From Sphingobium abikonense NBRC 16140 (GTDB lineage Bacteria; Pseudomonadota; Alphaproteobacteria; Sphingomonadales; Sphingomonadaceae): a stretch of 64,000 nucleotides of DNA. The position numbers were made by a program, and so were the translations under genes. Shown here one piece after another: positions 43,023-51,663 of the stretch. Where the stretch lies: the NCBI RefSeq assembly GCF_001598335.1, contig NZ_BCYT01000001.1, positions 310,001 to 374,000 of the forward strand, read 5' to 3'. Positions within the stretch are counted from its first letter, which is position 1; each line of letters begins with the position of its first letter. The notes beneath the pieces are model-generated. The model was not told the DNA's origin. It ran no database searches and worked only from the letters and a program-made list of their open reading frames with translations.

Positions 43023-43876
43023 TGCAGGCGCCCGGCATGACTGTTCCCACGCGGATAAGCGTGCCGGGTGACGGGCTGGAGATGGTTGCGGACGCCTATG
43101 GCGACCCTGCCGCGCCGCCCGTCTGCTTCTTCCATGGCGGCGGCCAGAGCCGCCGATCCTGGGCCGGGTCTGCCAGGCGGGTGGCGCAGGCGGGCTATTA
43201 CGGGCTGACCTTCGATCTGCGCGGCCACGGCGACAGCGGATGGGCCGCCGACGGCGACTATCTGCTGGAAGCCTATGGTCGCGATGTCGAGTCCATCATC
43301 CAGGCCTTCGACAGGCCGATCGCGCTGGTGGGGGCCTCGCGCGGTGGCCAATCCGCGCTGGTCGGTGGGTCGCGCCGTGCCGATCTGGTGCGCCTTATCA
43401 TGCTCGCCGACGTCGCGCCCTATATGGTCGACGACGGCGTGGATGACATTCGTGGCTTCTTTCGCGCCAGCGACTCCGGTTTTGCATCGCTGGAGGAAGC
43501 GGCCGACGTCCTCCACACCCATCTTGGCCAGCCCCGCCTGCCTGACGTGTCAGGTCTCGCCAAATCGATGCGCGAAGCGGATGGACGCCTGTTCTGGCAC
43601 TGGGATCCCCGCACGACGGCGCCGGAATTTCTGCATCCCCCTTCGGAAGGGGAAGCGCTCATCATCGCAGCGCGCCGCGCGCAATCGCCCCTCGTCCTCG
43701 TGAAAGCTGAACTGAGCGAGATTGTCTCGGACGAAAGCGTCCGGCAATTTCGTTCGCTCACCCCGCAACTGGAGGTCGAGATCGCCCACGGCGTCGGCCA
43801 TATGTTCACCGGCGACCGCAACGACGCCTTTGCCGATCGCCTGCTCCACCACCTCGCACTTCATCTGCCGCTATGA
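43022..43876 (+). CDS. Alpha/beta hydrolase
   Basis: A 284-residue hydrolase. FFHGGGQSRRSW forms the oxyanion region, FDLRGHGDS follows strand 4, the nucleophile Ser is in VGASRGGQSA and the His in GVGHMFTGD. Typical of epoxide hydrolase/C-C hydrolase/esterase groups; reaction not assignable. Embedded in the acyl-CoA dehydrogenase operon with overlaps on both sides, so it likely acts on a CoA-ester, lactone or ring-opened intermediate. Confidence 0.87.
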   Translation: MQAPGMTVPTRISVPGDGLEMVADAYGDPAAPPVCFFHGGGQSRRSWAGSARRVAQAGYYGLTFDLRGHGDSGWAADGDYLLEAYGRDVESIIQAFDRPIALVGASRGGQSALVGGSRRADLVRLIMLADVAPYMVDDGVDDIRGFFRASDSGFASLEEAADVLHTHLGQPRLPDVSGLAKSMREADGRLFWHWDPRTTAPEFLHPPSEGEALIIAARRAQSPLVLVKAELSEIVSDESVRQFRSLTPQLEVEIAHGVGHMFTGDRNDAFADRLLHHLALHLPL

Positions 43877-44628
43877 CGAAAGGCGCGGCCTTCGTCGTCG
43901 GCGGAACCGGCGGCCTTGGCAGCGCGATCTGCAGACGCCTGTCGACCGAATGGGATCAACTCGCCATCGGCTATCGGTCCAGCCGTGAAAAGGCGTCGGC
44001 GGTCGCAGCGTCCCTGCCAAACGGTTCTTGCGAGACGCTGTCCGTCCCCTGCGACCTTTCCGATCGCGCTTCGATAGAGACCGGCATCCGCGATACGGTC
44101 GAGCAATTCGGCGCCATCGGCACGATGATCTTCGCCAGCGGGGTCGATATAGCCCAGCCCTTCGTCAGCCAGATCTGCGAGGAGCAATGGCGTGAAGTCA
44201 TCGAGATCGAACTGGTCGGCTTCACCCGTATCGTGTCCGCCACCCTGCCATATTTCCGCGCCCAGGGCTTCGGCAATTTCGTCACCGTCGTTTCGGTCGC
44301 GAATTACTGCTTCCCCCCCGGCGACGCCCTGTCCTCCGTGCCCAAGGCCGGAATGGAGGCGTTGGGCCGCGCCATCGCCAAGGAGGAAGGCCGTTATGGC
44401 ATCAGGGCGAACATGGTCGCTCCGGGAATCATCGACGCCGGGCTTGGCGCCGAGTTCCTCACGTCGCTTTATTCGCCGGAAATCTGGGAAACGCAGCGCA
44501 AACGCATTGCCCTGCAACGCTTCGGCAGCGGGGAGGATATTGCCGAGGCCGTGGCCTTCCTGGCTTCGGCCAAGGCGCAATATATGACCGGCCAGACCCT
44601 GATCGTCGATGGCGGCTTCAGCCTCTGA
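43873..44628 (+). CDS. SDR-family protein with substituted catalytic tyrosine
   Basis: A 251-residue SDR fold protein. Cofactor turn GGTGGLGSAI and C-terminal GQTLIVDGGFS are normal. At the Y-x3-K site the sequence is S154-S-V-P-K158 (DALSSVPKAG), so the usual tyrosine is missing while the lysine and the serine of TVVSVAN remain. NNAG is replaced by FASG. It may have an altered mechanism, or be a non-oxidoreductase or weak paralogue. Last gene of its operon, ATGA overlap with the hydrolase. Confidence 0.82.
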   Translation: MTKGAAFVVGGTGGLGSAICRRLSTEWDQLAIGYRSSREKASAVAASLPNGSCETLSVPCDLSDRASIETGIRDTVEQFGAIGTMIFASGVDIAQPFVSQICEEQWREVIEIELVGFTRIVSATLPYFRAQGFGNFVTVVSVANYCFPPGDALSSVPKAGMEALGRAIAKEEGRYGIRANMVAPGIIDAGLGAEFLTSLYSPEIWETQRKRIALQRFGSGEDIAEAVAFLASAKAQYMTGQTLIVDGGFSL

Positions 44629-44643
44629 AATCGGCGGCTGCGC

Positions 44644-45714
44644 TCAACCCTGCCGCCGCTGCGCCGCGACGCCATCACCCCAATTGTGAATGCGCTCCCA
44701 GAAGCGGACGCGGGTCGGCGCGAAATTATGCATGTGCGCCATGCGGGGGCATATGAAGAGCTGGATGTCTTCCGCGCTCTTATAGGCCCGGGGTTCGCCC
44801 AAGGGATCGGGGACAACGTCGCGCTCGCCCATCGCGATCAGCACGGGGACGCGTACGACCGCTGCTTCGAGCGCCACCGCGCCCGGCGCGACCATATATA
44901 CGCCGCAGGGCGGCGTGGTCGCCGAACGCCATTCGGGCAGCGGATCGACCAGCCCTGCCGACGCCATCATGTCGAGCGTGACGATGTCCGCAGGCTCGTC
45001 ATCATGATGGAAGGACCATTGGAAAGGATGCTCGCCTGCCCTTGCCGCCGCCTGGAGCGCTTCGGCGTCGCCCAGCGTCACGCCCGGCGCCTGCGCCAGC
45101 GCCGCCGCATTCAGCACATGCGGCGCATCGAGCGACGAACGGCGCGAAATCCAGGGCCACGCGGCGGGCGGCTGTCCCGGCCGGGTCGGCACGACAGTAT
45201 GGACGCCGCTATAGCCCAGCACGCCGATGCCGTGGAATGTCTGGTGATTGCCCTGCGCGACAACCGTGAAGCATCCGCCCATCGACTGGCCGATGCCAAG
45301 GCATGTGGCGTCGACGATCGGGTCCAGTCCATCGACGAGCGTGCCCGCTTCCAGCCGGGCCATGACCTGGCGCACCATCGCGTCATTGGCCGCCGCCACA
45401 TTATCGAGATTGAGGGCATTGCCTTCCGGGATAGTGGACTCGCCAAATCCCAGATGATCGCAGGCGATGAAAATCCACCCGCGATCGCAATGGAAACCCG
45501 CCTCCCCGCCGCCCGATCCATCCGGCATGTCGAAGCTGTAATAGCGCCGGCAATAGCCACCGCCGGGGAAAGCGAAGCAGACGGTCGTGGGATTGGCCAG
45601 TGCCGTCATATCCGGAAGATGAACCGTGATCGCCACATGGGCGTTCATGCCCAGGGCTGCCGCCTCGCTGACATCGATCTTCAGTTCGACCGAGCGCTTC
45701 ATGCCCTTGCGCAT
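44644..45714 (-). CDS. Alpha/beta hydrolase
   Basis: A 356-residue hydrolase with nucleophile motif IGQSMGGCF and oxyanion FAFPGGGYCRRYY, a longer cap than in its neighbours, and a late His in CPRMAHMHNF. No signal peptide. Two in-frame starts (45714, 45702) each have an AAGG nearby; 45714 is used. It lies downstream of an NTF2-like gene, separated by a strong 14-bp-stem hairpin. Possibly an esterase for a conjugated substrate; reaction unknown. Confidence 0.83.
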   Translation of the reverse strand: MRKGMKRSVELKIDVSEAAALGMNAHVAITVHLPDMTALANPTTVCFAFPGGGYCRRYYSFDMPDGSGGGEAGFHCDRGWIFIACDHLGFGESTIPEGNALNLDNVAAANDAMVRQVMARLEAGTLVDGLDPIVDATCLGIGQSMGGCFTVVAQGNHQTFHGIGVLGYSGVHTVVPTRPGQPPAAWPWISRRSSLDAPHVLNAAALAQAPGVTLGDAEALQAAARAGEHPFQWSFHHDDEPADIVTLDMMASAGLVDPLPEWRSATTPPCGVYMVAPGAVALEAAVVRVPVLIAMGERDVVPDPLGEPRAYKSAEDIQLFICPRMAHMHNFAPTRVRFWERIHNWGDGVAAQRRQG

Positions 45715-45745
45715 CCTTGCATGCCAAACACCGACGTCCTCCTTT

Positions 45746-45780
45746 GCCGAACCGGCGCGCCCTCGCCGCGCCGGTTCGGC
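45746..45780. terminator. Strong 14-bp hairpin without T tract
   Basis: GCCGAACCGGCGCG pairs perfectly with CGCGCCGGTTCGGC around a 7-nt loop, just after the NTF2-like stop and before the hydrolase. On the transcribed strand it is followed by AAAGGAGGA, not U residues. It may end, pause or stabilise the NTF2 message. Confidence 0.6.
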
Positions 45781-45787
45781 CTGTCGA

Positions 45788-46312
45788 TCACTTATAGGGG
45801 TCGACGGGCTGGGGAACGTCGATGACTTCCAGATCCTTCAGCATCGTCAGCACGTCGGAGATCGAATAGATGTGATCGATCTTGTCGCCCCGGAAACGCA
45901 GCCACGAGAACCACAGGACGTTGAGGTCGTTCCCGGTGGGCTGGACGCCCATATAGGGGCCGCCGGTATGCTTGCCATGATGATGGCACAGCACGCAGAT
46001 CTCGTCCTCGCCGCGTCCCCACGCCTTCAGCGTGCGATAGATGCTGGGCGGGAAGGTCTTGTAGAGACCCTGCGGCGAGGTCTTCCACACATGATAGGTG
46101 CCAAGGTCGGGTCGGTTCGGGTTGTCGTAGGTCATCGTGTCGGTATTGAAAAATGCGTCCATTCCATCCCAATCGCCGCGATTGATGACCTCATGCAGGT
46201 CCATCCAGTGATTGACCATGAACGCCTGCCGCTCGGTCAGCCCGGCTGTGATGTCTGCCCGCTTCTCCTTGGACAGGACGAAATCGGCTTCCGTGAAGGG
46301 GGCGAGGCCCAT
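45788..46312 (-). CDS. NTF2-like (SnoaL-type) protein, twin of the 2969 protein
   Basis: A 174-residue barrel protein. It shares long blocks with the protein at 2969: NPNRPDLGTYHVWKTSP, GGPYMGVQPTGND, ISDVLTMLKDLEV and the same last nine residues VPQPVDPYK. Start 46312 has AAGGAGA upstream; the frame is open to 46330. It is divergent from another NTF2-like gene at 46475. As with its twin, a cyclase, isomerase or hydratase activity is plausible but unproven. Confidence 0.8.
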   Translation of the reverse strand: MGLAPFTEADFVLSKEKRADITAGLTERQAFMVNHWMDLHEVINRGDWDGMDAFFNTDTMTYDNPNRPDLGTYHVWKTSPQGLYKTFPPSIYRTLKAWGRGEDEICVLCHHHGKHTGGPYMGVQPTGNDLNVLWFSWLRFRGDKIDHIYSISDVLTMLKDLEVIDVPQPVDPYK

Positions 46313-46394
46313 AATAGTCTCCTTGATCAAAAAACGGTCCGCGGGATCGATCCCGAGGGCTGTGGTTTCTTCCCCTTAGCCACCGCACTCGGCA

Positions 46395-46410
46395 CCTACC
46401 TAATGGAAGG
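46395..46410. promoter_or_regulatory. Operator-like inverted repeat between two NTF2 genes
   Basis: CCTACC-TAAT-GGAAGG; read toward 46312 it is CCTTCC-ATTA-GGTAGG followed by T. It is 64 bp from ATG 46475 and 82 bp from ATG 46312. A degenerate member of the family. Confidence 0.4.
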
Positions 46411-46474
46411 CGGCGAACCTCCTCCCCTGTGCAAGCAGCGATTCTATAGAATGACGTGAGACGGAGGAGAGGCC

Positions 46475-46930
46475 ATGACACTGACCCTGCAGGAGATGTC
46501 GGACCGGTTCGAAATTCAGGACCTGATCGTAGGCTATTGCTATGCGGTGGATACGCGCGACTGGGACACGCTGGACCGCTATTTTACCGATGACGCGGTG
46601 ATCGACTATTCCGAAATGGTGGGCGTCGTCGGAAGCCTTGCGGACATCAAGGCATTTCTCTCGGCAAGTCTGACGCCAATTCTCGCCTTTCAACATGCTG
46701 TGTCCACCACCCAATATCAAATCGCGGGCGACCGGGCGCAGACCAAAACCGCCTGCTACAATCCGATGACGGTCAGCAATGGCGAAACGACCGATACTTT
46801 GGTCTTCGGCCTTTGGTATCATCACGACTTCGTCCGCACCGCGCAGGGCTGGAAGATCAGCCGCCTCTACGAACAGAAATGCTATCGGATGAATGTGCCG
46901 GACTGGCTGGCGGCCCAATTGCCCGCCTGA
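46475..46930 (+). CDS. NTF2-like (SnoaL_4) protein
   Basis: A 151-residue protein beginning DRFEIQDLIVGYCYAVDTRD, WDTLDRYFTDDAVIDYSE, the standard opening of SnoaL_4 proteins. The end KISRLYEQKCYRMNVP is the usual last strand. It resembles 26112 and 49448 more than the 2969/45788 pair. It precedes the PQQ dehydrogenase gene by 39 bp, same strand, so the two may work on one substrate. Function not assigned. Confidence 0.8.
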   Translation: MTLTLQEMSDRFEIQDLIVGYCYAVDTRDWDTLDRYFTDDAVIDYSEMVGVVGSLADIKAFLSASLTPILAFQHAVSTTQYQIAGDRAQTKTACYNPMTVSNGETTDTLVFGLWYHHDFVRTAQGWKISRLYEQKCYRMNVPDWLAAQLPA

Positions 46931-46969
46931 ATTCCTGCCACGCCTTTCCGGATTTCGAGGGGGAGCTCG

Positions 46970-49306
46970 ATGCGCCGCTTTCTGAACATGCTGTTCGTTC
47001 TGCTTCTGCTACTCGCAGGTCTGTCGCTGCTCTGGCTGGGCGGCCAGCTCGCGCTGCTCGGCGGGTCGATCTGGTATTGCGTGTCCGGCCTCGTCATGAC
47101 GGTCACCGCGTTTCTCGGCTGGCGCCGTTCGCCGCTCTCGATCACCCTCTATTGGGCCTTTCTCGTCGCCAATCTGGGTTGGTCGCTCTGGGAAGTCGGA
47201 CTGGACGGCTGGGCGCTGGCGCCTCGCTTGGCCATGCCCGTCGCCATGGGCCTGTACATGCTCACGCCCTTTTATCGGCAGCATGTCGGTCTTGGCCGCC
47301 CCCTGCCCGGCGGCCGCGTCCTGTGGCCGGCTCTTCTCCTGCTCTTCATGGGTGGGATCGGCAGCGCTTTCTGGGCGGATCGTTCGTCCCCAGCTGCCAG
47401 CGCGCGCTGGGGAGCGGGACCGGCAAGCCCGGCCGACGGCGACTGGGTCGCCTATGGCAACGACCGGGGCGGGTCGCGCTACTCGCCATTGGCCCAGATC
47501 ACGCCCGCGAATGTCGGCAATCTCGAAAGGGCATGGACCTACCACACCGGCAAGCTGACAGACGGCAAGCAGGGCACTGCCTTTCAGGTCAACCCCCTGA
47601 AGGTGGGCAACCGCCTTTTCCTGTGCGCGGGCAATAATGATGTGATCGCGCTCGATCCCGAAACGGGCCGGCAATTATGGCGGCACCAACCCAAGACCGA
47701 TCTCGCCGGCGTCTATGGTCTCGTCTGCCGCGGCGTCACCTATTACCGCGTCCCGCAAGCCCATGGCTATTGCGCTGAACGCATCTACACCGCGACGCTC
47801 GACGCGCGGCTGATCGCGCTCGACGCCGCCTCCGGCGGGCTATGCCCCAGCTTCGGTAAGAGCGGCCAGGTCGATCTGAAAGCGGGACTGGGCACGGTCG
47901 ACAAGGGCTATTATTTCGTGACCTCGCCCCCCACCCTCGTTCGCGGCCGCCTGGTTCTGGGCGGCTGGGTGATGGACGGTCAGAAAATCAGGGAGCCTTC
48001 CGGCGTGATCCGGGCGTTCGATGCCGTCACGGGTAAATTTTCCTGGGCCTTCGACATCGGTCGGCCCGACGATCACGGCCTGCCGCCGCCCGGCGGCGTC
48101 TTTACGCCGGGCACCCCCAATAGCTGGGCGCCGATGAGTTCGGACGACAGGCTGGGCCTCGTCTATGTGCCGACAGGAAACGCTACGCCGGATTATTTCG
48201 GCGGACATCGGACCGCGAACGACGATCGCTATTCCAGCGCCGTGCTGGCGCTCGATGCGGAGAACGGGTCGGTGCGCTGGTCCTTCCAGACGACCCATCA
48301 TGACCTGTGGGACTATGACGTGCCCGCCCAGCCCACGCTGGTCGACCTGCCCGGCGGCGTGCGCGGCCTGCTCCAGCCGACCAAGCGTGGAGAAATTTTC
48401 TTCCTCGACCGGGCGACTGGCAAGCCCATTCTGCCGGTGGAGGAACGCCCCGTCCCGCAGGGCGCCGTTCCGGGCGAACGCCTTTCCAAAACCCAGCCCT
48501 ATTCGGTTGGCATGCCCAGTTTCGGCGGTCCGCGCCCTACGGAAAAGGGAATGTGGGGCCTGACGCCGATCGACCAGGCGATGTGCCGCATCCGCTTCCG
48601 CCAGGCCCGTTTCGACGGGGACATGACCCCGCTGTCGACCGAACATCCAACCCTCACCTGGCCCGGCTATCTGGGCGGCATCGACTGGGGAGGCGTATCG
48701 GTCGATCCCGGGCGCGGCCTGATGATCGTCAACAACAATCAGGTCGGCAATTATAACCGCCTGATCCCTCGCGCCGTTGCGGACCGGCAGGGCATCAGGC
48801 CGATGACCGCCGCCCATATGAGCGATGTCGGCGGCCCCGTCGCCCAGATGGGCGTCGCCTATGCCGCCCATATCGCGCCGTTCCTCTCGCCGCTCGCCAT
48901 TCCGTGCCAGCAGCCCCCCTATGGCCGCATCAACGCGGTCGACCTGAAAACAGGGAAGCTGGTGTGGAGCCGACTGTTCGGCACCTCCCGCGACAGTGGC
49001 CCGCTGGCCCTGCCGACCTTCGTGCCCATCCCCATGGGCGTGCCCAATATCGGCGGATCGGTCGCGACCGCGAGCGGCCTCACCTTCATCGGCGCGACCC
49101 AGGAGCATATGTTCCGCGCCTATGAAACCACCACCGGGCGGCTGCTGTGGAAGGCGCGCTTGCCGGCGGGTGGCAACGCCTCCCCCACCACCTACTGGTC
49201 AAATGCCAGCGGGCGACAGTTCGTGGTCATCGCAGCGGGCGGACACGGCGCCATGCTGTCAGGTGCGAGCGACGCGTTGATCGCCTATGCCCTGCCTAAG
49301 CCATAG
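46970..49306 (+). CDS. Membrane-bound PQQ-dependent dehydrogenase (glucose/quinate dehydrogenase type)
   Basis: A 778-residue quinoprotein. The first ~135 residues contain about five hydrophobic membrane helices (first: FLNMLFVLLLLLAGLSLLWL), as in membrane glucose and quinate dehydrogenases. An eight-bladed PQQ propeller follows (DWVAYGNDRGGSRYSPL, then ALDPETGRQLWR), with THHDLWDYDVPAQPTL in the active-site region. It oxidises a polyol or cyclic alcohol in the periplasm and passes electrons to ubiquinone. No pqq synthesis genes are in the window. In this cluster it may oxidise a hydroxylated substrate outside the cytoplasm. Start 46970 follows GGGGGAG. Confidence 0.9.
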   Translation: MRRFLNMLFVLLLLLAGLSLLWLGGQLALLGGSIWYCVSGLVMTVTAFLGWRRSPLSITLYWAFLVANLGWSLWEVGLDGWALAPRLAMPVAMGLYMLTPFYRQHVGLGRPLPGGRVLWPALLLLFMGGIGSAFWADRSSPAASARWGAGPASPADGDWVAYGNDRGGSRYSPLAQITPANVGNLERAWTYHTGKLTDGKQGTAFQVNPLKVGNRLFLCAGNNDVIALDPETGRQLWRHQPKTDLAGVYGLVCRGVTYYRVPQAHGYCAERIYTATLDARLIALDAASGGLCPSFGKSGQVDLKAGLGTVDKGYYFVTSPPTLVRGRLVLGGWVMDGQKIREPSGVIRAFDAVTGKFSWAFDIGRPDDHGLPPPGGVFTPGTPNSWAPMSSDDRLGLVYVPTGNATPDYFGGHRTANDDRYSSAVLALDAENGSVRWSFQTTHHDLWDYDVPAQPTLVDLPGGVRGLLQPTKRGEIFFLDRATGKPILPVEERPVPQGAVPGERLSKTQPYSVGMPSFGGPRPTEKGMWGLTPIDQAMCRIRFRQARFDGDMTPLSTEHPTLTWPGYLGGIDWGGVSVDPGRGLMIVNNNQVGNYNRLIPRAVADRQGIRPMTAAHMSDVGGPVAQMGVAYAAHIAPFLSPLAIPCQQPPYGRINAVDLKTGKLVWSRLFGTSRDSGPLALPTFVPIPMGVPNIGGSVATASGLTFIGATQEHMFRAYETTTGRLLWKARLPAGGNASPTTYWSNASGRQFVVIAAGGHGAMLSGASDALIAYALPKP

Positions 49307-49378
49307 CGGGGAGCGAGAAACGGGCGCCCCGGCACCAGCTAAGCAAACGCGACGAGTCGCGGGTAGATGCCGCCCAAT

Positions 49379-49394
49379 CCTATCCTTTGGCGGG
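49379..49394. promoter_or_regulatory. Operator-like site, one good arm
   Basis: CCTATC-CTTT-GGCGGG, 53 bp before ATG 49448. The left arm is exact and the right arm poor; spacing agrees with the better sites. Confidence 0.4.
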
Positions 49395-49447
49395 CAAGAT
49401 TGGCCAAGGGGGCTTTATGTTTCTTCGAGAACCAAGGGGAGAAAAAC

Positions 49448-49891
49448 ATGTCTGCACATGGCAGTCTGGTGAGACGCTTGCCTGTCGGCGCCGACGATGA
49501 ACGCGCGATCAAACATGTGCTGCTGCGTTACGCCACCGGCATCGACACGCGGGACTGGCCGCTTTTCCGGACCTGCTTCGCCCAGGATTGCGAGACCGAT
49601 TACGGCAGCTTCGGACATTGGCGCGGGCCGCGCGAAATCGCCGAATATATGGCCGAAGCGCACCGCCACATGGGGCCGACGCTGCACCGCATCACCAATA
49701 TCGTGATAGAGAAGCGCGACGACCAGGTGCACGCGCGCAGCTATGTCGACGCAATCCTGCCGGAGGCGGCCCAAGGCGGCGTCACCCATCGCGCGGCCGG
49801 CTATTATGACGATTGCCTGGTCCGCACATCGGACGGCTGGAAGATTTCCCGTCGGAAATTCACCATGGTCAAGGCAGGGCTGGATGACTGA
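49448..49891 (+). CDS. NTF2-like (SnoaL_4) protein
   Basis: A 147-residue protein with ERAIKHVLLRYATGIDTRDW and FRTCFAQDCETDYGSFGHW, and the final strand KISRRKFTMVKA, all typical of SnoaL_4. Start 49448 follows GGGGAG; the ORF is open to 49367, but that would cover the operator. It overlaps the next gene by 8 bp, forming an operon with an MDR reductase and an SDR. Function not assigned. Confidence 0.82.
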   Translation: MSAHGSLVRRLPVGADDERAIKHVLLRYATGIDTRDWPLFRTCFAQDCETDYGSFGHWRGPREIAEYMAEAHRHMGPTLHRITNIVIEKRDDQVHARSYVDAILPEAAQGGVTHRAAGYYDDCLVRTSDGWKISRRKFTMVKAGLDD

Positions 49892-50885
49892 ACTCAACCG
49901 TCAGGTTCTGCTGACGTCGCGTCCGGCGGGAATCGCGCAGGCCGAAAATTTCGCGATCGGGCATGCGCCGATCCAACCGCCCGCGCCGGGCCAGATCCTG
50001 GTGCGCAATCATTATCTCTCGATCGAACCCGCCATGCGCGGCTGGATCGCCGATGCAGGCAATTACGCCGCGCCCGTCGCCATCGGGTCGGTCATGCGCA
50101 GCCTCGCCTCGGGCGAGGTCGTGGCCTCCGCACATCCCGACTATACTGTCGGTGAGCATGTATCCGGCTGGTTCGGCTGGCAGGACTATGCCTGCGTCGC
50201 AGCCGATCAGGTCGTGCAGCGCACCACCGCGGCCGAGATGCGGGCATCGCTCGGCATTCTGGGCATCAACGGCATGACGGCCTATCTCGCGCTCACACTC
50301 GTCGGCCAGCCCCGCGCGGGCGAGACCATCGCGGTATCGACGGCGGCCGGCGCCGTCGGTTCGGCCGTCGGCCAGATCGCCCGCATCCTGGGTTGCCGCA
50401 CGATCGGAATCGCGGGCGGGCCGACCAAGGTGCGGCGCTGCGTGGAGGAATATGGCTATGACCACGCCGTCGATTATCATGCCGGGAATGTGGAGGCAGC
50501 GATCGCCGAGCACGCGCCGGAGGGCATCGACATCTATTTCGACAATGTCGCAGGGGCGATCAGCGATTCGGTTCTGCCGCATCTGGCCCAACGCGCGCGC
50601 GTCATAGTGTGCGGAACGGCATCGATCGACCGCTGGGATCCATGGCCGATGGGGCCGCGCGTCGAACGGCATCTGCTGGTCAAGCGCGCCCGCATGGAGG
50701 GCTTCGTCATCTTCGACCATCTCGATCGTTATGCCGAAGCGACGGCCCAATTGCGGACATGGATCTCGCAGGGCCGCCTCACATGGCGCGAGGACATATT
50801 GGAGGGGATCGAGGCCTGCCCGGCCGCGCTGGCCGGTCTTTATCGCGGCGAAAACGACGGCAAGCGGCTCGTCCGTCTCGTCTGA
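49884..50885 (+). CDS. NADP-dependent oxidoreductase (prostaglandin/enoyl reductase MDR type)
   Basis: A 333-residue MDR protein of the leukotriene B4 dehydrogenase/CurA group, which reduces double bonds of enones with NADPH. NHYLSIEPAMRGWI is the group's N-terminal signature, and STAAGAVGSAVGQIAR is the nucleotide motif. IDIYFDNVAGAI follows. No zinc site. Start 49884 lies in the end of the NTF2-like gene; the frame could be read to 49743 but lies wholly over that gene. Likely reduces an alpha,beta-unsaturated ketone. Confidence 0.87.
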   Translation: MTELNRQVLLTSRPAGIAQAENFAIGHAPIQPPAPGQILVRNHYLSIEPAMRGWIADAGNYAAPVAIGSVMRSLASGEVVASAHPDYTVGEHVSGWFGWQDYACVAADQVVQRTTAAEMRASLGILGINGMTAYLALTLVGQPRAGETIAVSTAAGAVGSAVGQIARILGCRTIGIAGGPTKVRRCVEEYGYDHAVDYHAGNVEAAIAEHAPEGIDIYFDNVAGAISDSVLPHLAQRARVIVCGTASIDRWDPWPMGPRVERHLLVKRARMEGFVIFDHLDRYAEATAQLRTWISQGRLTWREDILEGIEACPAALAGLYRGENDGKRLVRLV

Positions 50886-50907
50886 TCTGGGAAAAGGACA
50901 CCACGTC

Positions 50908-51633
50908 ATGGAGAATCTGGAAGGGCAAATCGCCATCGTCACCGGCGCATCGTCGGGCATCGGCGCGGCCAGCGCCCGTGCGCTTGCTGAAGCGGGCGCA
51001 ACCCTGGTGCTGGTCGCACGCCGCGCCGATCGCCTCACCGCACTGGCCGATGAACTGGGCCGTGGCAGCACGGCGTACGCAGCCGATATGGCGGATCCGG
51101 ACGCGCCGCAAAGGCTGCACGATTTCGTCTTGGGTCGATTCAGCCGGGCCGACATATTGGTCAACAATGCCGGTATGCTGCATGCCGCGCCGATCGACGC
51201 ATTCGACCTCGACCAGCTCCGCCCCATGATCGCGATCAACTATGAGGCAGTGGTGCGCGCCAGCACCCTTTTCGCGCGGACAATGAAGGCGGCCGGCAAA
51301 GGCCAGATCATCAACATATCCAGCATCGGGGCGAACATCACCGCACCCGGCGTGGGCGTCTATGGCGGCCTCAAGCGCGCGCTGGAGGCCTTTACCGACT
51401 GTCTTCGGGTCGAGCTTGCCGGATCGGGCGTCAAGGTAGGGATCGTCGCGCCGGGCACGACCAGCACCGAGATTTTCGAGGATATGAAGGCCAGGGGGCA
51501 GCCGTCCTGGGACAGCTTCATCCCGCCGATGCAACCCCGCGACATTGCCGAAGCCGTCGCCGTCATTGCGCAACAGTCCGAACGCACCAACATCGCGCGC
51601 ATTCAGGTCTATGCCGCAGCGGACAGCCATTGA
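50908..51633 (+). CDS. SDR-family oxidoreductase
   Basis: A 241-residue SDR with turn TGASSGIG, NNAG in ILVNNAGMLHA, serine in NISSIGA and catalytic YGGLK. Similar in outline to NADP-dependent 3-hydroxy/keto reductases. Start 50908 follows AAAAGGA. Third gene in the NTF2-MDR-SDR operon, so it may reduce the ketone left after the MDR step. It ends before a hairpin terminator. Confidence 0.88.
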   Translation: MENLEGQIAIVTGASSGIGAASARALAEAGATLVLVARRADRLTALADELGRGSTAYAADMADPDAPQRLHDFVLGRFSRADILVNNAGMLHAAPIDAFDLDQLRPMIAINYEAVVRASTLFARTMKAAGKGQIINISSIGANITAPGVGVYGGLKRALEAFTDCLRVELAGSGVKVGIVAPGTTSTEIFEDMKARGQPSWDSFIPPMQPRDIAEAVAVIAQQSERTNIARIQVYAAADSH

Positions 51634-51657
51634 CGCCCCGGCCCGTGCCGGAGCGTC
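51632..51657. terminator. Hairpin between convergent genes
   Basis: GACGC-c-CCGG pairs with CCGG-a-GCGTC around a 6-nt loop, spanning the end of the SDR gene and the gap before the OYE stop. There is little T tract. Confidence 0.45.
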
Positions 51658-51663
51658 CTGCCA

